The notes beneath the pieces are model-generated. The model was given only the letters and a program-made list of their open reading frames with translations, did no database searches and had not been told where the DNA came from. Of a DNA stretch of 12,922 bases, positions 1 through 8,943 are shown piece by piece. Numbering within the stretch: the first letter of the stretch is position 1; every line of letters starts with the position of its first letter. Source of the stretch: an uncultured Collinsella sp. (lineage in GTDB: Bacteria > Actinomycetota > Coriobacteriia > Coriobacteriales > Coriobacteriaceae); the NCBI GenBank assembly GCA_902478995.1, contig CABSNF010000059.1, forward strand, positions 1-12,922. Reading direction: 5' to 3'. A program made the position numbers and the translations under genes.

Positions 1-43
1 TCGCTCAGTGTCTCGTGGGCTCGGAGATGTGTATAAGAGACAG
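1..43. other. Nextera sequencing adapter (i7 side), not genomic
   Basis: Positions 10-43 match the Illumina Nextera Read 2 transposase adapter, ending in the 19-bp Tn5 mosaic end that finishes in AAGAGACAG at position 43. The eight bases before it (2-9, CGCTCAGT) match, from memory, Nextera XT index N724 as written in the adapter, and base 1 would be the last base of the P7 arm. Genomic sequence therefore starts at 44. The adapter has no stop in the hyfG frame, so a gene caller would extend hyfG into it and add false residues. Confidence 0.97.
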
Positions 44-1584
44 TTACTGTACGTGGCGGCCTTGGCGCGCCAGCGGTAGCACTTCTGGTTATTGCCGAGC
101 ATGGCCCAGTGCACGTCCTCGCCGCGCGGCGCCTCGGTGGCACCGATGGCGTACTTGTGCGGGGTGTACTCCCAATCCGTGGTGAGGATGGGGCCCGACG
201 GGCAGTTCTCGAGCATGGTCTCGATCATATCGATCGAATCGTAGACCTCCTGGATGCGAACGGCGGTACGGCCGAAGGCATCGCAGGTGTCAGCCGTGGC
301 GGCGTGCATCTTTTGAACGTCCGGATCGGCGTAGCCGTCGAAGGGATGGTCGAAGCGCACGTCGCGGGCATAGCCCGAGCCACGCATGAGCGGGCCGACC
401 GGCGAGAAGTCGCGTGCGATCTTGCGGTCCAAGATGCCGATGCCACTCGTACGCTCAATAAAGTTGGGCGTGGAGAGCAAGACGTCGACGAGCTCCTGAA
501 CCTCGGAGCGCAGCTGGTGGATGGTCGTGAGCGTGGAGAGCTTCTGCTCGGCCAAAATGTCGCGACGCACGCCGCCGATCACGTTGAGGCCGTAGGTCTT
601 GCGGTGACCGGAGAGCTTCTCGGCCAGGTCCATGGACTTCTCGCGGACGCGGAAGAACTGCTGGAAGCCGGAGTCGAAGCCGGTGTAGTGCGATGCGAGG
701 CCAATATTGAGCAGGTGTGAGTGCAGACGCTCGACCTCGAGCATGATGGCGCGGATGTACTGGGCGCGCGGCGGGACATGAATGCCCTGGGCGCGCTCGA
801 CGGCCTCGGCATAGGCCACCGAGTGGGCGCAGCCGCAGATGCCGCAGATGCGGTCGGCGAGGAACGTCACGGCGTCATAGTTCAGGCGCGTCTCGGCGAC
901 CTTCTCCATGCCGCGGTGCACATAGAACAGACGGTAGTCGGCGTCGACGATCGTCTCGCCCTCGACGAACAGGCGGAAGTGGCCGGGCTCGTCGGAGGTA
1001 ATGTGCAGCGGGCCCATGGGGACAAGCGTCGTCTCCTTGCCCTTGGTGTCGGCCAAGAACTCGTAGTTTTCCATATCGCTCGCGGGAGCGGGACGGAAGC
1101 GGTAGTCCATGGAGTCCTTGCGCAGCGGGTACAGGCCGCTGGGCCAGTCATCGGGCAGCACCAGGCGACGGCGGTCGGGCAGACCCTCGGGAATCAGGCC
1201 GAACATATCGCGCAGCTCGCGCTCGCCCCACACGCAGGCGGGGACGAACGGCGTCACGGACGGGAACGTCATCTTGGCGGGGTCGACCTCGGCACGCACG
1301 GTAACCCAGCCGGGGTCCTCCCCCTCCATGGAGATGACGTAGTACACGGCGTAACGGCCGCACAGGGAGCGCTCGTCGTTGCCGACAATCACGGGAATCC
1401 AGCCGTAGCGCTCGTAGTACAGGTAGTGGACGGCCTCGGGCAGACGGTCCAGCTTGACGGTGATCGTCAGCTGGTCCTCGCACTGCCACTCAACCTTCTC
1501 GATAGCGCCCGGCACTGCGGCGCGCAGGGCCTCGACGTGGCTTTCGCAACGACGAGCGTAGTCCTTCTTTTCAGGTTCTGCCAT
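44..1584 (-). CDS. hyfG: HyfG/HycE-type [NiFe]-hydrogenase large subunit, fused to a NuoC-like domain (3' truncated)
   Basis: Catalytic large subunit of a group 4 hydrogenase, reducing protons to H2 at a NiFe centre on the cytoplasmic face of the membrane complex. 513 codons are visible without a stop, against 569 for E. coli HycE and 555 for HyfG (remembered lengths). The first ~180 residues form a NuoC/30-kDa-like domain with the segment WGERELRDMFGL. The rest is NuoD/49-kDa-like. The first Ni-binding pair lies in RICGICGCAHS (C247 and C250), followed by LEVERLHSHLLNIG. The frame ends near RWRAKAATYS, equivalent to HycE RWRCRAATYA, so roughly 50-65 residues are lost, including the second CxxC Ni ligands (DPCYSC in HycE). 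The ATG at 1584 follows a GAGGTG ribosome site, 4 nt after the hyfF stop. Sampled codons across the gene stay in one frame, with no sign of a frameshift. Confidence 0.96.
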
Positions 1585-1588
1585 GGTG

Positions 1589-3154
1589 CTAATTCACCTC
1601 GCTTGTCTTGGTCTGGGAACTGAACACCATGCGGTAGAGAGGAGCCTCGTGGAGCTCTTCGACGCTCTGGTTCAAAACGACGGACGTTGCATCCTCGACG
1701 CCGCTCGTGATGGCGACCGGGATGGCGATACCGAACCACATGACCACGATCGCGAGGGCGATCTCGGGGATGATCATGAGGGCGGGCACCTCGTGGCGCT
1801 TCATGCCCTCGGGCGCCTTGCCGAAGATGGACTTGAGCGCGATGCCGGTAAGGGCAAAGTACACGCCGGTGAGGCCAATGGCCACGAGCACGACCACCCA
1901 GATGGGACCGGACTGGACGCCGGCCACGAAGGTGAGGAACTCGGAGATGAACAGGGCGAACGGCGGGAAGGCGGCGAGCGCGAGCAGGGCGATGATGGTG
2001 AGCGCTGCCGTGACGGGAGCGATCTCGACGACGCCCTTGATCTTGTTCAGGTCGCGGGTGTGGTAGATGTGCTGGATGTTACCGGCCATGCAGAAGGCGA
2101 GCGCCTTCGTGAAACCGTGGAAGATGCAGTGCAGCAGGCAGGCGGCGATACCGAGCGGACCACCGATACCCAGGCACAGCGCGACCACGCCGACGTTGTC
2201 GACGGAGGAGTACGCGAAGCGGCGCTTGATATCGTCCTGCTTAAAGATGCACAGGGCGGCCACCAGGATGGACAGCGTGCCCAGGATGAGCAGGAGCGTA
2301 CGCGGATAGGTGTCGCCCACCGTGATGATGGACAGGGAGTAGAAGCGGATGATCACCAGCATGGCGCACTTGAGCAGCACGCCCGAGAGCAGCGCGGAGA
2401 CCGGGCTCGGAGCCTGGGAGTGCGCGTCGGGCAGCCAAGTGTGCATGGGGAACAGGCCCGCCTTGGTGCCGAAGCCGATGACGATGAACGCGAACGCGAG
2501 GCGCACGAGCATCGGGTCGAACTGGTCGGCGTAGGGCATGATGGAGGTGAGGAAGGCTGCCTCATGCGCGTTGGGCATGATATCGGCGGCGTTCGCGTAG
2601 ATGAGCAGCGTGCCGAACAGGCCGAAGGCCACGCCGGCGGTGCAGACCATCGCGTACTTCCAAGACGCCTCGAGCGCCTGCTTGTTCTTGTAGATGCCCA
2701 CGAGGAACACGGTCGACAACGTGGTGGCCTCGACCGCCGCCCAGGTGAGGATGATGTTGTTGGACAGGCAGGCGAGCAGCATCGTGAAAACGAACAGGCT
2801 AAACAGCGCGTAGTACTGCTTGGTGCGCTCGGCCGGCATGGTCTTCTCCTCGATATCGATCTTGATATAGGAGATGGAGTACACGCCGGTGATGAACCCG
2901 ATGATGCCTACCAGAAGGACGAAGATCGACGAGAGCGAATCGAGATGGAGCCACAGGCCCAAAGCGTCGATATTCTGCCCGCTCGAGAGCATGGTTCCCG
3001 CGGTGACGACCGAAAGGACGAGGGTCGCCGCGACGGAGATGGTGTTGAGCCCCGCAAAGACGCTGTAGGACGTCGTCTTGGGGAGCGCAGCCATAATCAG
3101 GGAGAACACGAGGGGACAAGCGAGCAGGGCGACCGTCAGCATTGAAACATCCAT
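1589..3154 (-). CDS. hyfF: HyfF, antiporter-like proton-translocation subunit of hydrogenase-4
   Basis: Polytopic inner-membrane protein of the NuoL/M/N (Mrp antiporter-like) family, 521 aa against about 526 for E. coli HyfF. It carries the Proton_antipo_M signature: a glutamate in a transmembrane helix (E142 in TWAAVEATTLSTVF), a lysine in GFGTKAGLFPMHTWLPDAHS (K231) and a second lysine in SALLSGVLLKCAM (K262). In complex I these acidic and lysine residues form the proton path. Its place just before hyfG and after hyfE matches the hyf order. The ATG at 3154 follows the hyfE stop by 3 nt, with a GGGG-type ribosome site inside the end of hyfE, so translation is probably coupled. A Na+ rather than H+ substrate cannot be excluded from sequence. 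Confidence 0.95.
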   Translation of the reverse strand: MDVSMLTVALLACPLVFSLIMAALPKTTSYSVFAGLNTISVAATLVLSVVTAGTMLSSGQNIDALGLWLHLDSLSSIFVLLVGIIGFITGVYSISYIKIDIEEKTMPAERTKQYYALFSLFVFTMLLACLSNNIILTWAAVEATTLSTVFLVGIYKNKQALEASWKYAMVCTAGVAFGLFGTLLIYANAADIMPNAHEAAFLTSIMPYADQFDPMLVRLAFAFIVIGFGTKAGLFPMHTWLPDAHSQAPSPVSALLSGVLLKCAMLVIIRFYSLSIITVGDTYPRTLLLILGTLSILVAALCIFKQDDIKRRFAYSSVDNVGVVALCLGIGGPLGIAACLLHCIFHGFTKALAFCMAGNIQHIYHTRDLNKIKGVVEIAPVTAALTIIALLALAAFPPFALFISEFLTFVAGVQSGPIWVVVLVAIGLTGVYFALTGIALKSIFGKAPEGMKRHEVPALMIIPEIALAIVVMWFGIAIPVAITSGVEDATSVVLNQSVEELHEAPLYRMVFSSQTKTSEVN

Positions 3155-3157
3155 GGC

Positions 3158-3811
3158 CTACCCCTTCAATTCGGTCAGGTCGTGGGAGTCGAGCGACTTG
3201 GTGTCGTTCCAGATCCTCACGACGACGGCGGACATGATGATGACGGCGAAAATGGCGTCGGTGGCGATGCCGATCTCGATGATCTCGGGGGCCGTGGGCG
3301 CGAGCAGGGCGAGCGTCACGTGGCTACCGTTCTCCATAAGGCAGTACCCGAAGATTTGCTTGAGGATGTTGCGCTGGGAGATGATGCACGTGAGGCCGAC
3401 GAAGAAGTGCGCGAAGCTGATGGCGAGGGCCGGAGTAGCCACCTCAGCGGTGGGCAGGCTCAGGCGCGTGACCACCGCGAAGCAGATGGCCACCTCCAGA
3501 CCGGTGAGGATGATGGTCCAGGCCGGCTTGATGGAGGAGGTCAGCGTGCTATCGGCAGGCGAACCCATCTTTTTGTAGGCACGGTTGAGAATGAACGGAA
3601 CGAGGATCACCTTGGTGACGAAGGCCGACGCGGCCCACATGAGAAGCTCGGTGGCACCGGTGGTGAGGCCCAGGGTGAGCAGCACGCCCACCAGGACAAC
3701 CGACTGGATCGCGTACCACTTAATGGCGGACGGGATGGTCTTCGAGACGACCACCATGGTGGAGGTCACGATCAGAAGACCGCCCAGGATATTGACTAAC
3801 GAATAACCCAT
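3158..3811 (-). CDS. hyfE: HyfE, NuoK-like membrane subunit of hydrogenase-4
   Basis: Small membrane subunit, 217 aa, almost exactly the 216 aa of E. coli HyfE. About six or seven hydrophobic helices are visible. Buried acidic positions, such as E55 (TTGATELLMWA) and E160 (FGYCLMENGSHV), are of the kind that link proton channels in NuoK-like proteins. It begins at ATG 3811 after a near-consensus AGGAGG ribosome site, 10 nt downstream of the hyfD stop, and ends 3 nt before hyfF. HyfE is found in FHL-2 and related extended group 4 hydrogenases but has no counterpart in E. coli FHL-1 (Hyc), so it helps classify this complex. Confidence 0.93.
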   Translation of the reverse strand: MGYSLVNILGGLLIVTSTMVVVSKTIPSAIKWYAIQSVVLVGVLLTLGLTTGATELLMWAASAFVTKVILVPFILNRAYKKMGSPADSTLTSSIKPAWTIILTGLEVAICFAVVTRLSLPTAEVATPALAISFAHFFVGLTCIISQRNILKQIFGYCLMENGSHVTLALLAPTAPEIIEIGIATDAIFAVIIMSAVVVRIWNDTKSLDSHDLTELKG

Positions 3812-3821
3812 GTCCTACCTC

Positions 3822-5279
3822 CTAACCCATCCAACTAGAGGACAGAGGACCGGCGACGACGACCATGATCATGAGGACGACGAACACGAACGCCATGGCG
3901 CGCGGAAGGGGCTGGCCGGCGGCCACGGTCTCGCTCGGCTCACCGGGCAGGACCTTACCCATCCAACGCAGGAACCATGCGAAGGTGGCGACGGTCTCGA
4001 CGACCATGACGCACACGAGGACGAAGATGACCGTGTTGGAAGCACCAACCGCGAAGCCACCGGAAATAATCTGGAACTTGGAGAAGAACGTGCTCATGGG
4101 GGGCACGCCGGCGATAGCGGTCGCGGCGACCGCGAAGCCCACGCCCGTGACCGGGTACTTCTTCATGAGGCCCTGGATCTTGGGCAACATACGGGTTCCC
4201 AGCGTGAAGCTGAGGGAGCCGGCGATGAGGAAGAACAGGGTCTTGGTGAACGCGTGGTTGAAGATGTGCTCGACGGCGCCGTTGAACGCCATCTGGCTTC
4301 CGAACACGGAGAGGCCCAGGCCGAAGAACACGTAGGCGAGCTGCGCGATCGTCGAGAAGGCGAGCAGGCGCTTCATATCCTTCTGGGGCAGGTACATGAG
4401 GAAGCCGAAGAGCATGGTCACGACGGCGTCGATGATGGCGACCCAACCGACGATCTCGGGGATATCGCCGGCACTCGCAAGAGCGCGGGCGAACACGCAC
4501 ACGCCGACCTTCACCATGGACGCGCCATGGAGGTAGGCGGAAACGGGCGTGGGGGCCTCCATTGCGGAGGGCAGCCACATGTAGAGCGGGAACTGGGCGG
4601 ACTTGGCCCAAGCGGCGAACAGGATGAGCAGCAGCACGACGGTCTTCATACCGGAATCGAGCTGGGAGATCGCGCTCAGCGCGAACGTGCCGGCTCCGGC
4701 GAACAGGAAGGCCGCGCCGATGTAGAGTCCCAGAGCGCCGATATGGGTGATGATGAGCGCCTTCATACCGGCCTTCTTGGCCGTGGGCGTCATGTAGTAG
4801 CTGATGAGGCCCCAGGAGCACACGCCGGTGATCTCGAAGAAAACGAGCTGGCCGACGATGGTGGAGCTGTAGGCGAGACCGGCCATGGCGCCGATGAACG
4901 TGGAGAAGTACACGTAGAAGCGGCGACGGGGCGCGTCGGGATGCTCCTTGTTCTTATCGCTCATGTACGGGAACGAATAGATGACGACGAGCAGGCCGAT
5001 AGCGACGAACGCGGGTGCGAGCAGCGTGCTCATCCGGTCGAATATGAAGCCCATGACCAAGGTCTGGCCCATACTCGCCCAGGTTACATCGACCGCGTTC
5101 ATTCCGTTTCCGGCAAACGTCGCGGCCAAACCAACGGAAGCGACCGTGGCGATGCCGCCGGCAAAGGCGCAGATCCATTTAGCGTAGGGACGCGGCAGCA
5201 TGACGATGAGCAGGGAGCCCAGCATGGGGACGGCGATCGCCACCATGGCAAAGAGGGACAAGCTCGATTCGATTGACAT
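3822..5279 (-). CDS. hyfD: HyfD, antiporter-like proton-translocation subunit of hydrogenase-4
   Basis: Second NuoL/M/N-type antiporter-like subunit, 485 aa against about 479 for E. coli HyfD, hydrophobic throughout. Family signatures are E149 in the helix QLVFFEITGVCSWGLISYY, K226 in FAAWAKSAQFPLYMWLPSAM, and K257 in YLHGASMVKVGV. The segment APTPVSAYLHGASMVK is characteristic of the family. The gene starts at ATG 5279, 16 nt after the hyfC stop, with a GGGAG ribosome site. It is the middle one of the three antiporter-like subunits in this cluster (HyfB, HyfD, HyfF). E. coli FHL-1 has only one such subunit, HycC. Individual family members are hard to tell apart by eye; the HyfD name rests mainly on length and gene order. 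Confidence 0.92.
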   Translation of the reverse strand: MSIESSLSLFAMVAIAVPMLGSLLIVMLPRPYAKWICAFAGGIATVASVGLAATFAGNGMNAVDVTWASMGQTLVMGFIFDRMSTLLAPAFVAIGLLVVIYSFPYMSDKNKEHPDAPRRRFYVYFSTFIGAMAGLAYSSTIVGQLVFFEITGVCSWGLISYYMTPTAKKAGMKALIITHIGALGLYIGAAFLFAGAGTFALSAISQLDSGMKTVVLLLILFAAWAKSAQFPLYMWLPSAMEAPTPVSAYLHGASMVKVGVCVFARALASAGDIPEIVGWVAIIDAVVTMLFGFLMYLPQKDMKRLLAFSTIAQLAYVFFGLGLSVFGSQMAFNGAVEHIFNHAFTKTLFFLIAGSLSFTLGTRMLPKIQGLMKKYPVTGVGFAVAATAIAGVPPMSTFFSKFQIISGGFAVGASNTVIFVLVCVMVVETVATFAWFLRWMGKVLPGEPSETVAAGQPLPRAMAFVFVVLMIMVVVAGPLSSSWMG

Positions 5280-5295
5280 AGTTTCTCCCTTCTCC

Positions 5296-6219
5296 CTACA
5301 CGCCTACGACGACGAAGACGAACGCGAGGACCGCGATGCCGACGACGGCCCAGGTCTGGTTACCGAGCACCTTGAAGCGCGAACGGGAAACGGAGTTCTC
5401 GAGCACGCCGCAGACAACGAAATCGACCAGGCACTTGACAAGGAAGACGACGGCGCCCACGAGAGCGGTGACGCCGATGGTCGCGGGCTCTCCCCAGGGG
5501 ATGAAGATGGAGGTGAACCAAGCGACGACCACGACCTGCTTCATGCCCATGGCGAGCTTCATCATGGCCAGGGACGGGCCGGAGAGCTCGGCGAGCGGGC
5601 CCTCCTGGAGCTCCTGCTCGGCTTCGGCCTGATCGAACGGAAGCTTGCCGAGCTCCATATAGCAGGCGGCCGCGAAGGCGACGCCGGCGAGGATGACGGC
5701 GACGACGCTCGAGACGTTGCCCGTAACGATGTGCTGGCCCATGGTCGCAATGTCCGTGGAGCCGCACACGATGGCGACGGTAAACAGCGCGATGAGCATG
5801 GACGGCTCGATGAGCACGCTCATGAGGAGCTCGCGGATACCGCCGAAGCCCGCGTAGGCGTTGGAGGAATCCACGCCGGACAGTGCGAAGAAGAAGCGGG
5901 ACAGCGCGAGCGCGTACATGATGGTAATGGCATCACCAAAGACGGGCATGGGGCTCTCGAGCGTGAACATGGGCAGACCCATGGCGAGCATGAACGACAC
6001 CGCGAGGAACAGCGGCGGCATGATGCGCAGCACGAAGCTCGAGTCGGAACTCACGGACTCGGGACGCGCCATGAGCTTCGCGAGGTCCCGGTAATCCTGA
6101 AGGATGGACGGACCGCGGCGATTGTGCATCTTCGCGCGAATCACACGGGCGAGGCCGGAGAAGAAGGGCGCGACCAGCATGACCACGAGGCCCTGCGCTA
6201 TCGCAAGAACGATGTTCAT
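5296..6219 (-). CDS. hyfC: HyfC/HycD, NuoH-like membrane anchor subunit of hydrogenase-4
   Basis: Membrane subunit of the NuoH/ND1 family, 307 aa (E. coli HyfC about 315). It joins the hydrophilic hydrogenase arm to the membrane arm. Two family signatures are visible: NRRGPSILQDYRDLAKL near residues 33-49, and the cytoplasmic loop ELGKLPFDQAEAEQELQEG (about 189-207), which has the conserved PFD and repeated glutamates of NuoH. About eight hydrophobic helices separate these. The ATG at 6219 has a GAGAGG ribosome site 5 nt upstream and lies 17 nt after the hyfB stop; the gene ends 16 nt before hyfD. The position between HyfB and HyfD is the same as in E. coli hyf. Confidence 0.95.
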   Translation of the reverse strand: MNIVLAIAQGLVVMLVAPFFSGLARVIRAKMHNRRGPSILQDYRDLAKLMARPESVSSDSSFVLRIMPPLFLAVSFMLAMGLPMFTLESPMPVFGDAITIMYALALSRFFFALSGVDSSNAYAGFGGIRELLMSVLIEPSMLIALFTVAIVCGSTDIATMGQHIVTGNVSSVVAVILAGVAFAAACYMELGKLPFDQAEAEQELQEGPLAELSGPSLAMMKLAMGMKQVVVVAWFTSIFIPWGEPATIGVTALVGAVVFLVKCLVDFVVCGVLENSVSRSRFKVLGNQTWAVVGIAVLAFVFVVVGV

Positions 6220-6236
6220 AATATCCTCTCCCCTCT

Positions 6237-8255
6237 CTAGACCATGACCACGGCGAGCACGAGGAAGACCACGAGCGCCGCGACGATGTAGCAGATGTAT
6301 ACGGAGTAGTTGCCGCCCTCGATCTTGGAGGCGAGGCCGGCCAGCTTATCGGCACCCTCGCTCGGTGCATCGACCAGGAAGCGGTCGGGCAGGGGCTCAA
6401 CGCCCTGGGCGACACCGGTGAGCTTCTGGAACACGTGCGCGATGGACCAGCAGATCTTGGTGCATACCTCGCGCAGGGTGTAGAGCGGGCCCATGAAGAG
6501 CTCTACGTCTGACGCGAAGCTCGTGGCGACGACGGGCATGTGCTCGTTGGGCTCGTAGCCGCACGCCCAAGGGTCGGTCTTCTTAGCGGGGGCCTTGGTG
6601 CCGAGGCAGGACCTCAACACGAACGCGAGGCCGGTGAGGACCACGAGCGCGATGGCGATCGCGGGGGTGGAGGTGGCGGCACCGGAAATCTCGTTCACCA
6701 GAGACACGCCCGAGGTGGCTGTGATGGCAGAGCCGGCAAGCACGCTCTGGGCGACGTCGCCCAGAACCGGGGCGATGACGGGAGAGCCGATTCCCAGCAC
6801 CACGCAGATGGCCGCGAGGAGCATCTGCGAGAACAACATCGGAGCCGGGGACTCCTTGGCGTTCGCGGCCTCCTGGGAACGAGGGCTGCTCGCGAACGAG
6901 ACGCCGTAGGCCTTCACGAAGCACGTGACGGCCAGGGCACCGGTGATGGCGAGGGCGGCCGCGGAGGCGACGGCGAACACTATGACGACCGGGTCGGAGA
7001 GCGTCGAGATGTTGAACAGGGACTGGTAGGTGAACCACTCGGAAACGAAGCCGTTGAGCGGCGGGATAGCCGAGATGGCAAGGGCACCGATGAGGAAGCA
7101 GACGGCCGTGACCGGCATACGGCGGAACAGGCCGCCCATCTTCTCCATGTTGCGCGTACCCGTGGCATAGAGCAGGGAGCCCGCGCCGAGGAACAGCTCG
7201 CCCTTGAACATGGCGTGGTTGAGCGTGTGGTAGAGGGCGGCCATGAGCGCGATCGTCGCGATGACGTCGTTGCCCAGGGCGTGCGCCGTCATGGACGCGC
7301 CGACACCGAGCAAGATGATGCCGATGTTCTCGACGGAGTGGTAGGCCAGCAGGCGCTTAATGTCGTGCTCGTGGAGGGCGTAGACGACGCCCAGGACCGA
7401 CGAGATGGATCCGAAGACCAGGACCATGAGGCCCCACCAGAGCTGGACGCCCGAACCCGCGAGCAGGTCGAGACCGACCTTGAGGATTCCCAGGATGCCG
7501 ATCTTGATCATGCCGCCGGACATGAGGGCGGACACGTTGGACGGCGCCTCGGGGTGCGCCTGGGGCAGCCAGGAGTGCAGCGGGATGATACCGGCCTTTG
7601 CGCCGAATCCGAAGAACGCGAGGACGAAGCACGCGGAGGAGACGGCGGGTCCAAAGTCATGCGTACGGAAATCACTGAAGCTGAAGGAACCGCCCACGCC
7701 GTTGGTCATGAGCAGGAAGCTCGCCATGATAAGGACAAAGCCCACGTGCGCGATGACGAAGTAGAGCCAACCGCCCCTAATGGAGTTCTTGTTCTCCTCG
7801 ATAACGACAAGGAAGTAGCTCGTAAGGGACATGAGCTCAAAGGCGACCAGGAACCAGAACACGTTGTCGGCGGTGATGACGAGCATCATCGAGGCGACGA
7901 AGGTGTTCATGAAGAAACCGGCGCGCCCGACCTTGCCCGGGTACTCATCGAAGTAGGACAGACCGTAGATGAAGCCCGCAAAGGCGAGGATTGAGATGAG
8001 GACCACGATCAGGCCCGCAAGGCCGTTGAGCAAGAGCTCGAGACGGGCGAACGGGAAAAAGAAGACCGTGTTGAGGGACGAAACGTCGCCAAGCACGGCC
8101 TCGAGGCCCGCGATGAACGACAGCACGGCCGCGACGGCGCCGATCAGGCAGCCGGCGGTCTTGGCGGCGTTATCGGCCTTGATCAGCAGAACCGAGGCGA
8201 GCGCACCGATGCACGAGACGGCAAGCGATGCGATAAACAGCGTCATGCTATCCAT
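6237..8255 (-). CDS. hyfB: HyfB/HycC, large antiporter-like subunit of hydrogenase-4
   Basis: Long NuoL/HycC-type membrane protein, 672 aa, the same length I recall for E. coli HyfB. Key positions are E140 (WFLVAFELMSLTSYFLV), K220 (FGFGAKAGIIPLHSWLPQAH) and K251 (SALMSGGMIKIGI), the glutamate and lysines of the proton path in antiporter-like complex I subunits. After the core helices comes a long C-terminal part with further helices, a soluble stretch containing WACGYEPNEHMPV, and a last membrane helix ending at the C terminus. The start ATG at 8255 overlaps the end of hyfA by 8 nt (ATGGATAG), so translation is probably coupled; GGGAG lies upstream. It is the first of three antiporter-like subunits in the cluster. 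Confidence 0.95.
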   Translation of the reverse strand: MDSMTLFIASLAVSCIGALASVLLIKADNAAKTAGCLIGAVAAVLSFIAGLEAVLGDVSSLNTVFFFPFARLELLLNGLAGLIVVLISILAFAGFIYGLSYFDEYPGKVGRAGFFMNTFVASMMLVITADNVFWFLVAFELMSLTSYFLVVIEENKNSIRGGWLYFVIAHVGFVLIMASFLLMTNGVGGSFSFSDFRTHDFGPAVSSACFVLAFFGFGAKAGIIPLHSWLPQAHPEAPSNVSALMSGGMIKIGILGILKVGLDLLAGSGVQLWWGLMVLVFGSISSVLGVVYALHEHDIKRLLAYHSVENIGIILLGVGASMTAHALGNDVIATIALMAALYHTLNHAMFKGELFLGAGSLLYATGTRNMEKMGGLFRRMPVTAVCFLIGALAISAIPPLNGFVSEWFTYQSLFNISTLSDPVVIVFAVASAAALAITGALAVTCFVKAYGVSFASSPRSQEAANAKESPAPMLFSQMLLAAICVVLGIGSPVIAPVLGDVAQSVLAGSAITATSGVSLVNEISGAATSTPAIAIALVVLTGLAFVLRSCLGTKAPAKKTDPWACGYEPNEHMPVVATSFASDVELFMGPLYTLREVCTKICWSIAHVFQKLTGVAQGVEPLPDRFLVDAPSEGADKLAGLASKIEGGNYSVYICYIVAALVVFLVLAVVMV

Positions 8256-8865
8256 TGTTTACGCTCCCTTCTGCTTTCTCGGACAGGCCCTGGGCCACAG
8301 CGGTAACGTCGACGACTGGACCGTTTTCGATCGAGCGCAGGCGCTTGGCCTCGTCGAGCTCGCGATCGGCCGCGCCGCCCATGACGGTCAGCGCCTTGGT
8401 GGGGCACGCCGCCACACAATGCGGGCCGTCCGGATCGAAGGCACACAGGTCGCACTTGACGGCGCAGGTGTACTGGCCGGGAGCCCACGTAAGCAGGCTG
8501 CTCAGGGACTTAGGATACGAAGGCGTCGGGTCGCACATGCCTGCGACACCGGCGATAGACGTGCCATCGGGATGGATGGCTCCGAAGGGGCACGCGATGG
8601 CGCACAGCCTGCACCCGATGCACTCCTGCTCCTTGACGTGGATGCGATCGCCATCGTGCTCGATGGCATTCACCGGGCAAACCTCGGCGCAGGGGGCACC
8701 CTCGCAATGGTGGCAGGCAAGGGCGGCCGAAATACCGCCGGTCTTCACGAGCGCCAGGCGCGGCGTATCCTGAAGACCCTGCATCCGGTGGGCGTCGGCA
8801 CAGGCGGACTGGCATGTTCCGCAGCCGATGCACCTCTCCGGGTTGATGTCGATGAAGCGGTTCAT
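8248..8865 (-). CDS. hyfA: HyfA/HycB-like electron-transfer protein with four [4Fe-4S] clusters
   Basis: Cytoplasmic polyferredoxin that should carry electrons from formate dehydrogenase to the hydrogenase arm. 205 aa, as in E. coli HyfA. Four cysteine sets are visible: C12/C15/C18/C22, C51/C54/C59/C63, C82/C85/C88/C92, and C138/C141/C150/C154 in KCDLCAFDPDGPHCVAACP. The stretch DTPRLALVKT also resembles E. coli HyfA. I chose ATG 8865 because GGAAG lies 5 nt before it. An in-frame GTG at 8871 would add two residues but would overlap that ribosome site. The gene follows a 78-nt gap containing a strong hairpin after fdhF, and overlaps hyfB by 8 nt. Confidence 0.94.
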   Translation of the reverse strand: MNRFIDINPERCIGCGTCQSACADAHRMQGLQDTPRLALVKTGGISAALACHHCEGAPCAEVCPVNAIEHDGDRIHVKEQECIGCRLCAIACPFGAIHPDGTSIAGVAGMCDPTPSYPKSLSSLLTWAPGQYTCAVKCDLCAFDPDGPHCVAACPTKALTVMGGAADRELDEAKRLRSIENGPVVDVTAVAQGLSEKAEGSVNNG

Positions 8866-8887
8866 CCCCACTTCCTTTCAAAATAAC

Positions 8888-8922
8888 GGGCCGGGCTCCC
8901 GAACGTACGGGACGCCCGGCCC
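8888..8922 (-). terminator. Strong GC hairpin between fdhF and hyfA, possible attenuator or terminator
   Basis: On the minus strand GGGCCGGGC (8922-8914) pairs perfectly with GCCCGGCCC (8896-8888). Inside this, CCCGT pairs with its partner after one bulged base, giving 14 base pairs around a 6-nt loop. The transcript then reads GTTATTTTG, a weak U-tract, before the hyfA ribosome site. It lies 22 nt after the fdhF stop. This fits a leaky intrinsic terminator, or a processing or stability hairpin, that would make hydN-fdhF transcripts more abundant than hyf transcripts. The U-tract is imperfect, so complete termination is not claimed. Confidence 0.6.
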
Positions 8923-8943
8923 AAAAAGCCAACGAGAACGGGA

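Noticed and set aside
1583..3145. Long plus-strand open frame opposite hyfF (520 codons), and similar ones at 3810-5276, 6540-7994 and 8953-10695
   Set aside because: They mirror true minus-strand genes in GC-rich DNA. Their products are charged, repetitive Asp/His/Arg/Gly-rich strings with no recognisable domain, while the opposite strand encodes clear families.
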